In this document: in pieces, positions 27,585 through 37,907 of the stretch
Position numbering within the stretch: the stretch's first letter is position 1
Layout of the letters: the number at the start of each line of letters is the position of its first letter
From: Glaciimonas sp. CA11.2
GTDB lineage: Bacteria; Pseudomonadota; Gammaproteobacteria; Burkholderiales; Burkholderiaceae_D
Assembly: GCF_034314045.1 (NCBI RefSeq)
Contig: NZ_JAVIWL010000001.1
Coordinates: 496,001-560,000 of the forward strand
Direction: 5' to 3'
Length of the DNA stretch: 64,000 bases
Translations under genes and position numbers: made by a program
Notes under the pieces: generated by a model
What the model was told of the DNA's origin: nothing
Database searches by the model: none
The model's input: the letters and a program-made list of their open reading frames with translations, nothing else

Positions 27585-28760
27585 TCATCTACTTAAAAAT
27601 TGGCGCAGAGATGCTCGAACACTATCGAACTCGCCTCGAGCTAACCTACCAAAAACTCGTACAGGCTTAGTCCACTTCCAAGACTTTGAGTTATAGATGA
27701 CAGAAAGCTGACTATCACGATACACCGCGAGTGCTTCAAGAGCCAAGGCTTGATTTTTATATCCAGTAGCGATGAGATCGAAGGAATGCCGTTCCGCCTG
27801 TAACGAATCAAGTTGGATAGAAAGTTCCATCGTTCTATGCCTAGCTTCCGCTACGCTCAGCTCTGCTTGAACACAGAGTTTGCGACAGTCTTCCTCGAGC
27901 TTTAAAATTTGTCTAGCGTCTTCGGTCTTCAGCTCAGAAGCGTTAGCCAATTGTTCTTTGAACCAATTGATAGTTTCCCAAGGTCCAATAAATGCAGGAT
28001 AAGATTGAGCAGAGACAGTAACCGCAGGCACTAGGTCTTTTACACCCCAAATACCCAGGTAACAAAGTACGTTCGTTTTATCTGGCGAAACGTTCCATTG
28101 ACTCGGCAAAATTTGTGTAGTGCCACCGGCTTTTGCGTTCACGATACTCTGCCAATTTTGCATTGGACAGCTGATCAGTGAATCACCATCAGGAATAAAT
28201 GCATAGCCTTGTACGTTGGCGCCAAGTAGCCATTGGTCGCCATTTCCCAGAACCATTTCTGCCAAACCCTTGAATTCTTCAAAGGTATATTTACGAAGAT
28301 GGAAAGGATTAGCCTTATCCACCGGCATCGCAATATAGTCATTCGGGCAGCTGATAAAAATTCCTGCATTTGTCGCCGCTAGTGTACGCAACCCATGCAA
28401 AAACGTGACCGGGTCAGCTACATGCTCCACCGTTTCAAAGCTAACGATAATGTCAAAACTGGCGTGGTCCAAAAACTCCGGTGCCTTGCAGGCATCGCCA
28501 ACCAGATAACGAACACCAGTGCGACCAAAATTTTTCTGCGCTGAGGTGATGGCACTCTCGGAAATATCTACGCCCACCACTTCCGCGGCACCCCACTCTT
28601 TCAAAAACCACGAGCCATACCCTTCCCCACAGGCGATATCCAGCACCCTTTTGCCTTTGACAAATGGTGCCAGAACTGCATATCTTGACAAATGTTCGGC
28701 CGCATACATCGCGTTAGGCGCATCAATGTCTTCGTCAAAATGCAATCGTTCTTCAGTCAT
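27585..28760 (-). CDS. SAM-dependent methyltransferase with C-terminal helical tail
   Basis: 391 residues. A class I methyltransferase domain occupies about 1-200: glycine motif VLDIACGEGYGSWFL near residue 40, acidic VVGVDIS, and post-motif DIIVSFETVEHVADP. Residues about 265-345 are charged and heptad-like (NASELKTEDARQILKLEED onward), suggesting a coiled coil. The last 40 residues carry YNSKSWKWTKPVRVFGRL, a motif common at the ends of glycosyltransferases in such loci. The start overlaps the stop of the previous glycosyltransferase by ATGA. A WbdD-like chain-capping role is inference. Confidence 0.8.
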   Translation of the reverse strand: MTEERLHFDEDIDAPNAMYAAEHLSRYAVLAPFVKGKRVLDIACGEGYGSWFLKEWGAAEVVGVDISESAITSAQKNFGRTGVRYLVGDACKAPEFLDHASFDIIVSFETVEHVADPVTFLHGLRTLAATNAGIFISCPNDYIAMPVDKANPFHLRKYTFEEFKGLAEMVLGNGDQWLLGANVQGYAFIPDGDSLISCPMQNWQSIVNAKAGGTTQILPSQWNVSPDKTNVLCYLGIWGVKDLVPAVTVSAQSYPAFIGPWETINWFKEQLANASELKTEDARQILKLEEDCRKLCVQAELSVAEARHRTMELSIQLDSLQAERHSFDLIATGYKNQALALEALAVYRDSQLSVIYNSKSWKWTKPVRVFGRLARGEFDSVRASLRQFLSR

Positions 28761-30862
28761 GGTCTTTCCTTATCAATAAACAATTGGCGAACTATTTTTC
28801 GATGCGCACCTACATTGTGCCTGCTGTTGATCAGCTCTTTTGCAGTATTCGCTATCGCTCTGGTTCGATCCGGATCTGCATATAACCGCAAGATTGCATC
28901 GACATACGCCTTGACCAATTGGTCTTCATCGCCGTAATTCTTGACAAGGAATCCTGTCTCGCCATCTTGGATCGCTTCTGCTATCCCGCCTACATCTGGC
29001 GCAATAACTGGCAATTCGCAACTCATTGCTTCCAAAATAATATTGGGCAGACCATCAAACGCTGAAGTATAAAGCAGTGCATCATATTCATGTGGATTCA
29101 CATCTTCAAACTGATTAAATGGACCTGAATACGACAGGCCATTTGCGTCAAACAGCCTTTCGTAACTGACGACATTTTCTATTGAACCAAACACGCAAAT
29201 ATGCAAGTCGGGTATTCTTTCACGGGCCGCAGCTATTATTTTAGGTAATAACTCTGGCCGTTTTTGCGGACATAAACGTGACGCCCAAAGTAATTTGCGA
29301 CCCGAGAGGACTACTCTAAAAGCACTTGCTTCACTGGGAGTAACAGCAGCATAGATACATTGCCATTTATCAGAAAAAACACCAATCTTCTCAATGTCAT
29401 GATCAACTATTTTTTGGTGATCTGTAATAACCAACGACAACTTTTCGATTTCATCTGAAAGGAAACCAAAACCTTGGCCCAGAGTCACTGGTACTTTGTT
29501 TAGCCAAATCACCTCATCACAAAAACGATAATAAATAGGCGACAGTGGGCGTATACAGGTAGAAAATCTACTAAGCCAACGTAATGCGAATGGACTACTT
29601 TTTAAATGCAATCGCCCAGACTGAACGCTTGTTGCCAACACAAGACGAAGCACCAGCTGATCACGCTCATCATCATCAAGTGCCGGAAATAAATTGACCA
29701 CATCGATGAATACAGCACCAGCTGGGAGCCGATCAAGCCACTCATGCTGTGCAGCAAATTCACCCGATATAACCAAACATCTGAAATCCTCGGTCTCTGC
29801 TGCGAGAGAATGCAGGACGTCTAAAACGAATCGTTCGCCGCCCCCCGCATTGAGCCATGGCAATAACACAATGTCAGTAAAGGCGCCTTCCCCAACTACT
29901 GAACATGCAGTGACATAGTCATGTCCCCAATGTTGGTCAGGAAAGATATTTGACCAACTTCCACTATTTATTATCTTCCATAAATTGATACCGGGGTCTA
30001 TTTGGATTGCTGCATAAACCATTTCCATGCAAGTGATGTCAGCCAAGAGCTGTTCTTTTGAGTTCCCTCGTCGCGCACTTTCCTTGCTATTCAGTGGTCC
30101 CGAATCGCCAAGTTTGTGCAACTTTTCTGCGGTGACAAGCCGTGTCAACTTTATTGGATCGAATAATGACGCATTAGGAATTTGGCGAGCCGAAACAGCG
30201 TTGGCCTCTTTTAATAAGCTACCTTTTCGTTGCCGATAGAAAAATACTGTTTTCGGCGCCACCAGAAAATTGAATCCCCGTGCTCTCAGCTCACAATTTA
30301 AATGCCAATCTTCAAAAGCAAATCCTTGAGTCAATCTCAAATCGTCAAATTGCAAATCAGCAAAAATGTCTCGGCGCAAGAATATTCTGGAAATATAGGG
30401 GTGGCCATAAACAAAATCAGCGGTCTCAACGACAGAGTCATTAAAATATTTCGCAACCCAATATGCGTCTCCAAATGCCACCAAGTATTCGGGGAACACA
30501 ACAGAATTTGGATTAGTTTCTGCCATTTTGTGCATTGCGGAGATGCAGTTATAAGAAACCAAATCATCCGCGTCTGCCAACCAAACGTACACCCCTTTGG
30601 CTGCGGCAATGCCGGTATTACGGGCGGGACCAAGTGAACCATGGTCCGCTTCAACATAACGGACTGCTTCGAATCCTGAGAAGTTCGCCCCCTTTGCCAT
30701 CGTACGCACCAAATCGTCTGAACGATCAAAAACGACAACTAATTCACTATGAATACCTTCGTATTTCGCAAAAGCAGCGGCCTCATTGAGCGACTTAATT
30801 GTCCTAAGTATGAAACTCGATTCGCGATGAATATTCAGTACGACAGAAATATCTAGTTCCAT
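28757..30862 (-). CDS. Bifunctional glycosyltransferase (GT2 + GT4)
   Basis: 701 residues. The N-terminal GT-A domain begins DISVVLNIHRESSFI, with ELVVVFDRSDD and the DxD-type WLADADDLVS. The C-terminal part (about 470-700) is GT-B, family 4: KLLWASRLCPQKRPELL, then DALLYTSAFDGLPNIILEAM and PVIAPDVGGIAEAI, including the E(x)7E motif region. Two linkages of the repeat unit may be made by this one protein. Translationally coupled to the methyltransferase downstream. Confidence 0.87.
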   Translation of the reverse strand: MELDISVVLNIHRESSFILRTIKSLNEAAAFAKYEGIHSELVVVFDRSDDLVRTMAKGANFSGFEAVRYVEADHGSLGPARNTGIAAAKGVYVWLADADDLVSYNCISAMHKMAETNPNSVVFPEYLVAFGDAYWVAKYFNDSVVETADFVYGHPYISRIFLRRDIFADLQFDDLRLTQGFAFEDWHLNCELRARGFNFLVAPKTVFFYRQRKGSLLKEANAVSARQIPNASLFDPIKLTRLVTAEKLHKLGDSGPLNSKESARRGNSKEQLLADITCMEMVYAAIQIDPGINLWKIINSGSWSNIFPDQHWGHDYVTACSVVGEGAFTDIVLLPWLNAGGGERFVLDVLHSLAAETEDFRCLVISGEFAAQHEWLDRLPAGAVFIDVVNLFPALDDDERDQLVLRLVLATSVQSGRLHLKSSPFALRWLSRFSTCIRPLSPIYYRFCDEVIWLNKVPVTLGQGFGFLSDEIEKLSLVITDHQKIVDHDIEKIGVFSDKWQCIYAAVTPSEASAFRVVLSGRKLLWASRLCPQKRPELLPKIIAAARERIPDLHICVFGSIENVVSYERLFDANGLSYSGPFNQFEDVNPHEYDALLYTSAFDGLPNIILEAMSCELPVIAPDVGGIAEAIQDGETGFLVKNYGDEDQLVKAYVDAILRLYADPDRTRAIANTAKELINSRHNVGAHRKIVRQLFIDKERP

Positions 30863-31116
30863 AGATTCAATCAGGTTCAGTTATTAAAAAAATTAAAGAG
30901 TAAATATCACTTAAGAATTCTGCAGTTACGAGAGCAGATGAAATAAAAATTTGGTTTGAGCTTGCTCAAATTTTGGACTTAAATTTTTTTAGCATGCAAA
31001 AAAAGAAATGCCGTGTGGGTTAATGATTAGGAAAACCTGCTGGCATTCAACAAAATTGGATAGTCTCGAACAAAAATCCAGGGCGCCACTTAGAGCTGCA
31101 GCGACCATTTAATTAA
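30863..31116. other. AT-rich spacer
   Basis: 254 bp between two glycosyltransferase genes on the same strand; no gene seen, and no convincing terminator. Confidence 0.4.
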
Positions 31117-34100
31117 TTAAATTTCATGATGAACACTTGACGACAATTTTAGTATGCCCAAATCCCAAACATACCCATAAAGAGCTGCTGGCAAAGTCGG
31201 ATCATCCCATTTAATATAGTCAAAGTATGAGTTATATTCCCGCAGAAAATTTGTCTGCCCGATACTTGGTTCGCCACCAACAACTGCTACACATCGCCAA
31301 CCCTCTTGTATGCTCTGCTTAAGCTGAGCCAAGTCAACAGGGAACTGCTCCGTTTCAAAGTATTTTATCTTTGAGGAATCATACGCAACTGATTTTTGCT
31401 TTAACCAACTTTCTGAGAACAACCTTCTTACAATATTAGTTTTTCTGAATTGCGCAACTGTGTCGCTAGCAGTAACTGAATGGCTGTGAACCCGATGACG
31501 ATAAAGCGCCTGCGGCACATATTGCATTCGCCCATGCTCTGCAATTTTTAATGCCAGATCCCAGTCTTGTACTCCTGAAAATTTGGCGTTGCAACCGCCA
31601 ACAGCTATATATTTCTCTTTTTTGATGATCTTGAGGTGTGATGCCACCATCCCATCCAACAAATCTGCTCTTATCTCTTGTTGGGATGTAAAGTGGATAT
31701 TCTCATACCCGCCGTATGCTGCTACACGGACTGTCGCACCGCTCTCATCAATATCTTTACGATCTGTGAAAAAATAGTCCACCTCAGGATACGACTGAAT
31801 TTGTTCATTAATGACTGAAAATGCGCCGGGTTCAAGTTCATCATCGCAATCAAGAAAGGCGATATATTTCCCTTTTGCTAGAGAAACCGCTTTGTTCTGG
31901 CAATTGCTGATACCCATATTCACTTCATTGACAATAATTGTTAGGCGATCCAATTTATTTTCCAACAAATTCATTAACTTGGTTACCTGCGGATCTATCG
32001 ATGCGTCGTCAATGCAAATTACCTCAATCGAAATATTTCCCTGATTTGCGATTGATGCCAAACATTTTTCAAGGTAATCAAAATGGCCATAAATCGGCAC
32101 CACTACTGAAATAACGGGCACAGCACTTCCTGTCAGGCACGAACTCAAACGACCAATGAGCGATTCGGAAATGACAAATGGCGCATCAATCAAAAGAGAA
32201 ATGGAAGTTGCGACCATTGGCTCCGTATTGTCCTTAGGTACTTTTGATTCCGCCATCGTCTCTGGGCGCTGAAGGCTTGCAATTTCGCTCCGGTATTGTG
32301 GACTACTGCGGTAGCACTGTTCGAACCACGAAACCACAGATTCAAAAAAGAGGGGTGAGCGCCCGTCTAATTTCGAATTTATTTTTAATCCGGCCTCTAA
32401 CCAAGACTTACCCATATTCATATATGAGCGCCGCATGCTGTGGCTATGCTGCCGATAAACAGCCATGTGGCAATTAAGATAGGCAAAACAAACCCCCTCC
32501 AGCGCAAGTCCCGTCCAAAACATCCAGTCCTCTTTTGCACGTGCTCCTGTGTCGAATAAATGCCCCTTAATCAGGCTGCGTCGAAATAACCCGCAATGAA
32601 TTGGGATGGCAAATCCGCGCTCCCACGTAAATAAGAAATCATCCAAGGTCAGATCGAATTTAGCGATTGCTTCCTCAGATTTTGTGAATTCATTGCGATT
32701 TTCATCGCACAGGACAAAATTACAAACCGAGACGTCAATTTTCGGATTGCAGCGGAACTGATTGATTTGCCGGTCGATTTTTTCTGGCGTCAGAATATCG
32801 TCAGCATCTAGAAACTGGATGAACGCCCCCTTTGCCAATGCAACTCCAGTGTTTCGTGCGCCTGACAGTCCGGCATTTGTTTGTCTGTGCAGTACAATTA
32901 AGTCAGGTGCAAGGCTCTTAGCCTCACTCAGATATTGCCCGGTTTTTTTATCCGTGCTACCGTCATCCACTATGATTATTTCTAAACTTTCAGTACAGGC
33001 CGCCAAGACAGATTGAACGCATTCATATAAAAACCTCCCTTGATTGTAGCAAGGGATGACCACGGTAATGGTTGGGGAATCATTCGAAACGAGAGACATT
33101 CTTTGGCCAGGATCCGTTTCATTGTCATCGTTCAAATACCCTGACACTTCAGCCACAGTCGCGACAAACGAACGCCAGCCATGCCGCTGGTTGATGAGAT
33201 TATAGAGTGCGCGCGCTCTTCTTCTGGCTTCATTAGTATCGGAGAAAATACTGTTGAGGGCGTCAGCATAGTCTTTATCTGAAGGATCTACAGACAACGG
33301 GTATCCGGTTTCATTGGTAATTAACTCGATGACCCCTCCAACCACGGGCGCTATGATCGGAATACCTAACGCTCCAACCTCGAGCAAAATATTGGGCATT
33401 CCTTCCCACTTTGAGGTAAACAGGAATGCGTCAAAATGGTGCTGCTCAACCCACTGAAACGGTGAAGAAAAGCCCCCTTCATAAAACAGATTGGGCAATG
33501 AAGGTAAACCAACGCCGTCGTTGAGTACGACGTGTCCAAAGACATGGAAGTCGGCCTGATCATAAACTTCAACTATCCGCAAAAATAGATCCACTCTTTT
33601 TTCTGCATCCAGCCTGCCGGCCCACAGAACTTTAGGCCGTATATTTTTAGGATGACTGTCGTCGAAATCTGGAACGAACATTATTTTCCCAGCATCCTCG
33701 GCATCAAGGAGGCGACATGGCTGATATACGGCCAGCATCCTGTTTCTTGTGGCCTCGTCGAATGCATATTCAAGAGTGGCATCCTGTATGAAACGATTGT
33801 TATCTGACAGCAGTGCTGTCAGATGGGGCATTCCTTTTTTGAGAAAGTAGGCCGCATAGCCAACTTTTTGTTTCCCATCCGCCGCGAACTGAAATGCAAA
33901 AATGCTCGCGTATATGTTCACAAGTTTTTTGAGTCGATCACCTTCTTCAAGTATCAAGTTCCAAGCAACTTCACTATTTATGTTATGAAAACTATGAGGT
34001 TTTAACGCCAGTAATAAATCACGAAGTAGGTTTTGTTTTCGAACATAACTGGTATGTGGCCGCAAATAATCATCAAAGGAAATCACCGTAACGCCGTCGG

Positions 34101-34524
34101 GGATCGCGACTTGGTCACTGACCAAGGACCGATCTGTTACCAAGAGCACGACCGATTGATGAGATTTGAGATCGCGAATAGCTTTGGCGAAGTTTATTGC
34201 AACGAGTTCGGCACCGCCAGTTGAAAGAAATGGCAACGCTAACCAGTTGCTGGCGGGTCCAAATTTCGTGGACTGCTCTGCGATGATCCTGATTATTTTA
34301 GAAAGCGCAAGCTCACATTCATAGTCCCGCTTTAGTGACGGCGTGTTCGCACCATCAATGACATATTTGCCTACCGCCTTGACTAATGCTGATGCATTTG
34401 CGGAACCTTGAAAAATTAAAAATAATGGTTGTAACTTCTGGCGAAGATACCATTTCGTACGTTGAGACAGTGGGAGACCATGATAGATCCTGCGCACAAT
34501 TGCACGAAATTTTATGTGATTCAT
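31117..34524 (-). CDS. Trifunctional glycosyltransferase (GT4 + GT2 + GT2)
   Basis: 1,135 residues, three catalytic modules. Residues about 90-430: GT-B family 4 (LPFLSTGGAELVAINFAKAI, VLWAGRLDAEKRVDLF, FLFTSKWEGMPNILLEVGAL). About 485-720: GT2 (ITVVIPCYNQGRFLYE, IIIVDDGSTD, FLDADDILTPEKI). About 805-1040: second GT2 (ISVVVPIYGHFDYLEK, VICIDDASID, FLDCDDELEPG). With the 701-residue protein, at least five catalytic sites are available, enough for a repeat unit of several sugars. A 47 bp gap separates it from galE. Confidence 0.88.
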   Translation of the reverse strand: MNHIKFRAIVRRIYHGLPLSQRTKWYLRQKLQPLFLIFQGSANASALVKAVGKYVIDGANTPSLKRDYECELALSKIIRIIAEQSTKFGPASNWLALPFLSTGGAELVAINFAKAIRDLKSHQSVVLLVTDRSLVSDQVAIPDGVTVISFDDYLRPHTSYVRKQNLLRDLLLALKPHSFHNINSEVAWNLILEEGDRLKKLVNIYASIFAFQFAADGKQKVGYAAYFLKKGMPHLTALLSDNNRFIQDATLEYAFDEATRNRMLAVYQPCRLLDAEDAGKIMFVPDFDDSHPKNIRPKVLWAGRLDAEKRVDLFLRIVEVYDQADFHVFGHVVLNDGVGLPSLPNLFYEGGFSSPFQWVEQHHFDAFLFTSKWEGMPNILLEVGALGIPIIAPVVGGVIELITNETGYPLSVDPSDKDYADALNSIFSDTNEARRRARALYNLINQRHGWRSFVATVAEVSGYLNDDNETDPGQRMSLVSNDSPTITVVIPCYNQGRFLYECVQSVLAACTESLEIIIVDDGSTDKKTGQYLSEAKSLAPDLIVLHRQTNAGLSGARNTGVALAKGAFIQFLDADDILTPEKIDRQINQFRCNPKIDVSVCNFVLCDENRNEFTKSEEAIAKFDLTLDDFLFTWERGFAIPIHCGLFRRSLIKGHLFDTGARAKEDWMFWTGLALEGVCFAYLNCHMAVYRQHSHSMRRSYMNMGKSWLEAGLKINSKLDGRSPLFFESVVSWFEQCYRSSPQYRSEIASLQRPETMAESKVPKDNTEPMVATSISLLIDAPFVISESLIGRLSSCLTGSAVPVISVVVPIYGHFDYLEKCLASIANQGNISIEVICIDDASIDPQVTKLMNLLENKLDRLTIIVNEVNMGISNCQNKAVSLAKGKYIAFLDCDDELEPGAFSVINEQIQSYPEVDYFFTDRKDIDESGATVRVAAYGGYENIHFTSQQEIRADLLDGMVASHLKIIKKEKYIAVGGCNAKFSGVQDWDLALKIAEHGRMQYVPQALYRHRVHSHSVTASDTVAQFRKTNIVRRLFSESWLKQKSVAYDSSKIKYFETEQFPVDLAQLKQSIQEGWRCVAVVGGEPSIGQTNFLREYNSYFDYIKWDDPTLPAALYGYVWDLGILKLSSSVHHEI

Positions 34525-34571
34525 GTTTTGACATGACCCTAACTGACGTTATGATTAATAGTTTAAATTGA

Positions 34572-35582
34572 TTAGTCAAAACCATTCGGATTTTGTTCCT
34601 GCCATCGCCAGTGATCGATACACATCGTTTCCATAGTTCGCTGCGCTTGCCAGCCCAGTAAATTAGCGGCAAGAGTTGGATCTGCGAAACACGAGGAAAT
34701 ATCACCCTCCCTGCGGCTCGCGAAATTCACGGGAACAGATTTACCACTCGCCGATTCAAATGCCTTAACAACTTCTAATACGCTGGTGCCATTTCCTGTA
34801 CCCAAATTTAAAGTCAGACACTGAGGAAATTCAAGCCGCTCCAATGCTTTCAGGTGACCGGCCGCCAAGTCAACGACATGAATATAGTCTCGGACGCCGG
34901 TGCCGTCTGGTGTTGGGTAGTCATTACCCCAAACATTCAATTGATTCAGTTTGCCTGATGCGACCTGTGCAACAAATGGCATCAAATTATTAGGGATACC
35001 ACGCGGATCCTCACCAATCAAGCCACTTTCATGAGCACCAACCGGATTGAAATAGCGCAATATTCCGATATTCCAGTCTGGTGAAACTTTGAAATGGTCG
35101 CGCAGGATTTCTTCGCAGATTAATTTTGACCGTCCATAAGGATTGGTGACTGACAGCGGATGATCTTCGGTCAGCGGTAAAAAAATAGGATCTCCATAGA
35201 CTGTCGCGGATGAGCTGAAGACCAAGGTTTTTACACCGATATTTTTCATGGCCGCAATTAACCGTAAAGTACCCACAACGTTGTTATCATAGTATTCCAA
35301 CGGTTTTTCAACCGACTCACCTACTGCTTTTAGTCCGGCAAAATGAATCACCGCAGTACATTCGTGCTTCTTCAAGGCTGCTTCAAGTTCAGCTTGATCT
35401 CTCACATCGGCATTAATCAGAATCGGTCTTTTACCCGTAATTTTTTCAATTCGGTTAATTGATTCAGGCTTGCTGTTTGAAAAATTATCAAATGCGACAA
35501 CTCGATATCCGGCTTCCAGTAATGCCACACATGTGTGAGAGCCAATGTATCCAGCTCCCCCAGTGACTAAAATACTTTTCAT
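34572..35582 (-). CDS. galE: UDP-glucose 4-epimerase
   Basis: 336-residue extended short-chain dehydrogenase that interconverts UDP-Glc and UDP-Gal. NAD site GGAGYIGSHTCVALLEAGY, catalytic SSSATVYGDP (Ser) and YGRSK (Tyr, Lys), and YFNPVGAHESG are classic GalE. It overlaps rfbC by ATGA, so it is the last gene of the rfbBDAC-galE operon and supplies galactose donor for the polymer. Confidence 0.93.
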   Translation of the reverse strand: MKSILVTGGAGYIGSHTCVALLEAGYRVVAFDNFSNSKPESINRIEKITGKRPILINADVRDQAELEAALKKHECTAVIHFAGLKAVGESVEKPLEYYDNNVVGTLRLIAAMKNIGVKTLVFSSSATVYGDPIFLPLTEDHPLSVTNPYGRSKLICEEILRDHFKVSPDWNIGILRYFNPVGAHESGLIGEDPRGIPNNLMPFVAQVASGKLNQLNVWGNDYPTPDGTGVRDYIHVVDLAAGHLKALERLEFPQCLTLNLGTGNGTSVLEVVKAFESASGKSVPVNFASRREGDISSCFADPTLAANLLGWQAQRTMETMCIDHWRWQEQNPNGFD

Positions 35583-36124
35583 AAAAAAACCTCTGCATCT
35601 TGCAATTTTTTAGCGGCCAAATCTTTGTTGGATATTGTTGGGGCCGATTCAATAGGCCATTCAATCGCCAAAGTCGGATCATTCCACGCTAAGCTACGTT
35701 CAAATTCTGGGGCCCAGTAATCCGTGGTTTTATATAGGAACTCTGCGGTTTCTGAGACCACCAAAAAACCATGTGCAAATCCTTCCGGCACCCAGAACAT
35801 GCGCTTATTTTCGGCAGACAGTTCAACTGAAACATGCTGTCCGAATGTTGGCGAACTCATACGAAGATCAACCGCAACATCGAATACCGTGCCATGAACA
35901 ACCCGGACTAATTTTCCCTGCGGTTTTTTGATCTGATAATGCAAACCGCGCAATACCCCTTTGACCGATCTGCTGTGGTTATCTTGAACGAACCCCACAT
36001 CTGTACCAATTAATTCGTTAAATTTTTGCTGATTGAAGCTTTCAAAAAAAAAGCCTCGCTCATCACCAAATACTTCAGGCTGAATAATTTTCAATTCAGG
36101 TATCGACGTCGCTATTATTTCCAT
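35579..36124 (-). CDS. rfbC: dTDP-4-dehydrorhamnose 3,5-epimerase
   Basis: 181-residue cupin epimerase, third step of dTDP-L-rhamnose synthesis. The motif [19 protein letters not shown] holds the catalytic His, and [13 protein letters not shown] and YKTTDYWAP are conserved. Overlaps rfbA by 10 bp and galE by 4 bp. Confidence 0.94.
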   Translation of the reverse strand: MEIIATSIPELKIIQPEVFGDERGFFFESFNQQKFNELIGTDVGFVQDNHSRSVKGVLRGLHYQIKKPQGKLVRVVHGTVFDVAVDLRMSSPTFGQHVSVELSAENKRMFWVPEGFAHGFLVVSETAEFLYKTTDYWAPEFERSLAWNDPTLAIEWPIESAPTISNKDLAAKKLQDAEVFL

Positions 36125-37008
36125 GGATACATCTTTTCGTCCAATAATCGCAGTAAATACTGGCCATATCCGTTCTTTGCCAACGGCATCGCTAATTTCA
36201 TCAACTGCTCCCGACCTATAAATCCCTTACGAAAGGCAATCTCTTCTGGGCACGCGACCTTCAACCCCTGCCGGTGTTCAATGGTCTGAATAAAATTGCT
36301 CGCTTCCATCAGACTTTCATGGGTGCCGGTATCGAGCCATGCGTAGCCGCGGCCCATTATTTCTACGTTCAGCTTTTCCTGCTCCATGTAGAGCCGGTTG
36401 AGATCGGTGATTTCGAGTTCGCCGCGTGCCGACGGCTTCAGACTGGCGGCAAGCTCAGCCACAGTTGAGTCATAAAAATACAATCCGGTCACCGCATAAT
36501 TACTTTTAGGCTGCTCTGGCTTTTCTTCCATGCTGGTCGCCCTGCCCTTTTCATCAAATACCACAACACCATAACGTTCAGGATCTTTGACATGGTAGGC
36601 AAATACTGTCGCGCCGCTTTCACGGCTCATAGCGGTGGTCAGCTGCGACTCAAGATTATGACCATAAAAAATATTATCGCCAAGTACTAAAGCAGTCGGC
36701 GCATCTCCGATAAAATCCTTACCAATAATAAACGCCTGCGCCAGGCCATCTGGACTGGGCTGCACCGCATATTCAAAATTCAGTCCCCACTCCTTACCAT
36801 CGCCAAGCAACTGCTCAAAGCGTGGCGTATCCTGAGGCGTCGAAATAATTAAAATATCCCGAATCCCGGCCAGCATCAAGGTGCTCAGCGGATAGTAGAT
36901 CATCGGCTTGTCGTACACCGGCAGCAGCTGCTTTGATACGGCCTGGGTTACCGGATAAAGACGGGTGCCGGAGCCGCCCGCCAAAATTATTCCCTTGCGA
37001 GGCTTCAT
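36115..37008 (-). CDS. rfbA: Glucose-1-phosphate thymidylyltransferase
   Basis: 297 residues, first step of dTDP-L-rhamnose synthesis. The signature [20 protein letters not shown] followed by [15 protein letters not shown] is exact for RfbA/RmlA, with [10 protein letters not shown] and [12 protein letters not shown] further on. Its first base coincides with the last base of the rfbD stop, so the genes are tightly coupled. Confidence 0.95.
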   Translation of the reverse strand: MKPRKGIILAGGSGTRLYPVTQAVSKQLLPVYDKPMIYYPLSTLMLAGIRDILIISTPQDTPRFEQLLGDGKEWGLNFEYAVQPSPDGLAQAFIIGKDFIGDAPTALVLGDNIFYGHNLESQLTTAMSRESGATVFAYHVKDPERYGVVVFDEKGRATSMEEKPEQPKSNYAVTGLYFYDSTVAELAASLKPSARGELEITDLNRLYMEQEKLNVEIMGRGYAWLDTGTHESLMEASNFIQTIEHRQGLKVACPEEIAFRKGFIGREQLMKLAMPLAKNGYGQYLLRLLDEKMYPWK

Positions 37009-37907
37009 TATTTTTTCTCGCTCAGTTCAGTCAACATTCTTGTTATCCCATGCTGCCAGTCAGGCAGTACCAGCCCAAAGGTCTGTTGTAATTTCTCAGT
37101 ATTTAGTCGCGAATTAAATGGGCGTGGTGCCGGCAGGGGATAAGCGCTGGCCGGTATTGGTTTGATTGCCTCAGGGGCCACCTTGATCGGCATGCCGGAG
37201 GCGCGCGCCGTTTCAATGACAAACCGGGCATAGTCGTACCAGCTGGTTACATTGCCCGCAGCCAGATGATAAAGGCCGCTGACTTGCGGATGCAACAGGG
37301 CATGTCGAAGGCTATGCGCGGTCAGGTCAGCAATTAGCTCGGCACCGGTAGGCGCGCCAAACTGGTCGTTGATTACATTTAATTGTTCACGCTCAGAAGC
37401 CAGCCGCAACATGGTCTTGGCAAAATTTGCTCCACGGGCGGCATAGACCCAGCTGGTTCTGAAGATCAGATGCTGACATCCGGCAGCGGCCACCGCCTGT
37501 TCACCTTCGAGCTTGGTTTTTCCGTAGACGCTTAGTGCGCCGGTGGCATCGCTTTCCTGCCAAAAGTGTTCGCCACTGCCATCAAAGACATAGTCGGTGG
37601 AGTAATGAATCAGCCAGGCACCAAGTTTTTTTGCTTCCGCTGCCAGCACACCTGGTGCCAGCGCATTGACGATACGTGCCTGCTCGACGTCAGTTTCGGC
37701 CTTGTCGACGGCGGTGTAGGCTGCGGCATTGACGATCATATCCGGGGCGAGCTTGCGCACGGTTTGCGCCAGTCCTTCCAGATTGGCCAGATCGCCGCAA
37801 TAGTCGCTCGAGGCCGAACTTAGCGCGATCACTTCACCCAACGGTGCCAGGCTGCGTTGCAGCTCCCAGCCCAGCTGGCCGTTTTTACCTAGCAGGAGTA
37901 TCTTCAA
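37008..37907 (-). CDS. rfbD: dTDP-4-dehydrorhamnose reductase
   Basis: 299-residue short-chain reductase, last step of dTDP-L-rhamnose synthesis. NADP site [33 protein letters not shown] and YGKTKLEGE (Tyr/Lys) are all present. Overlaps rfbB by ATGA. GC content is higher here than in the glycosyltransferase genes. Confidence 0.95.
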   Translation of the reverse strand: MKILLLGKNGQLGWELQRSLAPLGEVIALSSASSDYCGDLANLEGLAQTVRKLAPDMIVNAAAYTAVDKAETDVEQARIVNALAPGVLAAEAKKLGAWLIHYSTDYVFDGSGEHFWQESDATGALSVYGKTKLEGEQAVAAAGCQHLIFRTSWVYAARGANFAKTMLRLASEREQLNVINDQFGAPTGAELIADLTAHSLRHALLHPQVSGLYHLAAGNVTSWYDYARFVIETARASGMPIKVAPEAIKPIPASAYPLPAPRPFNSRLNTEKLQQTFGLVLPDWQHGITRMLTELSEKK

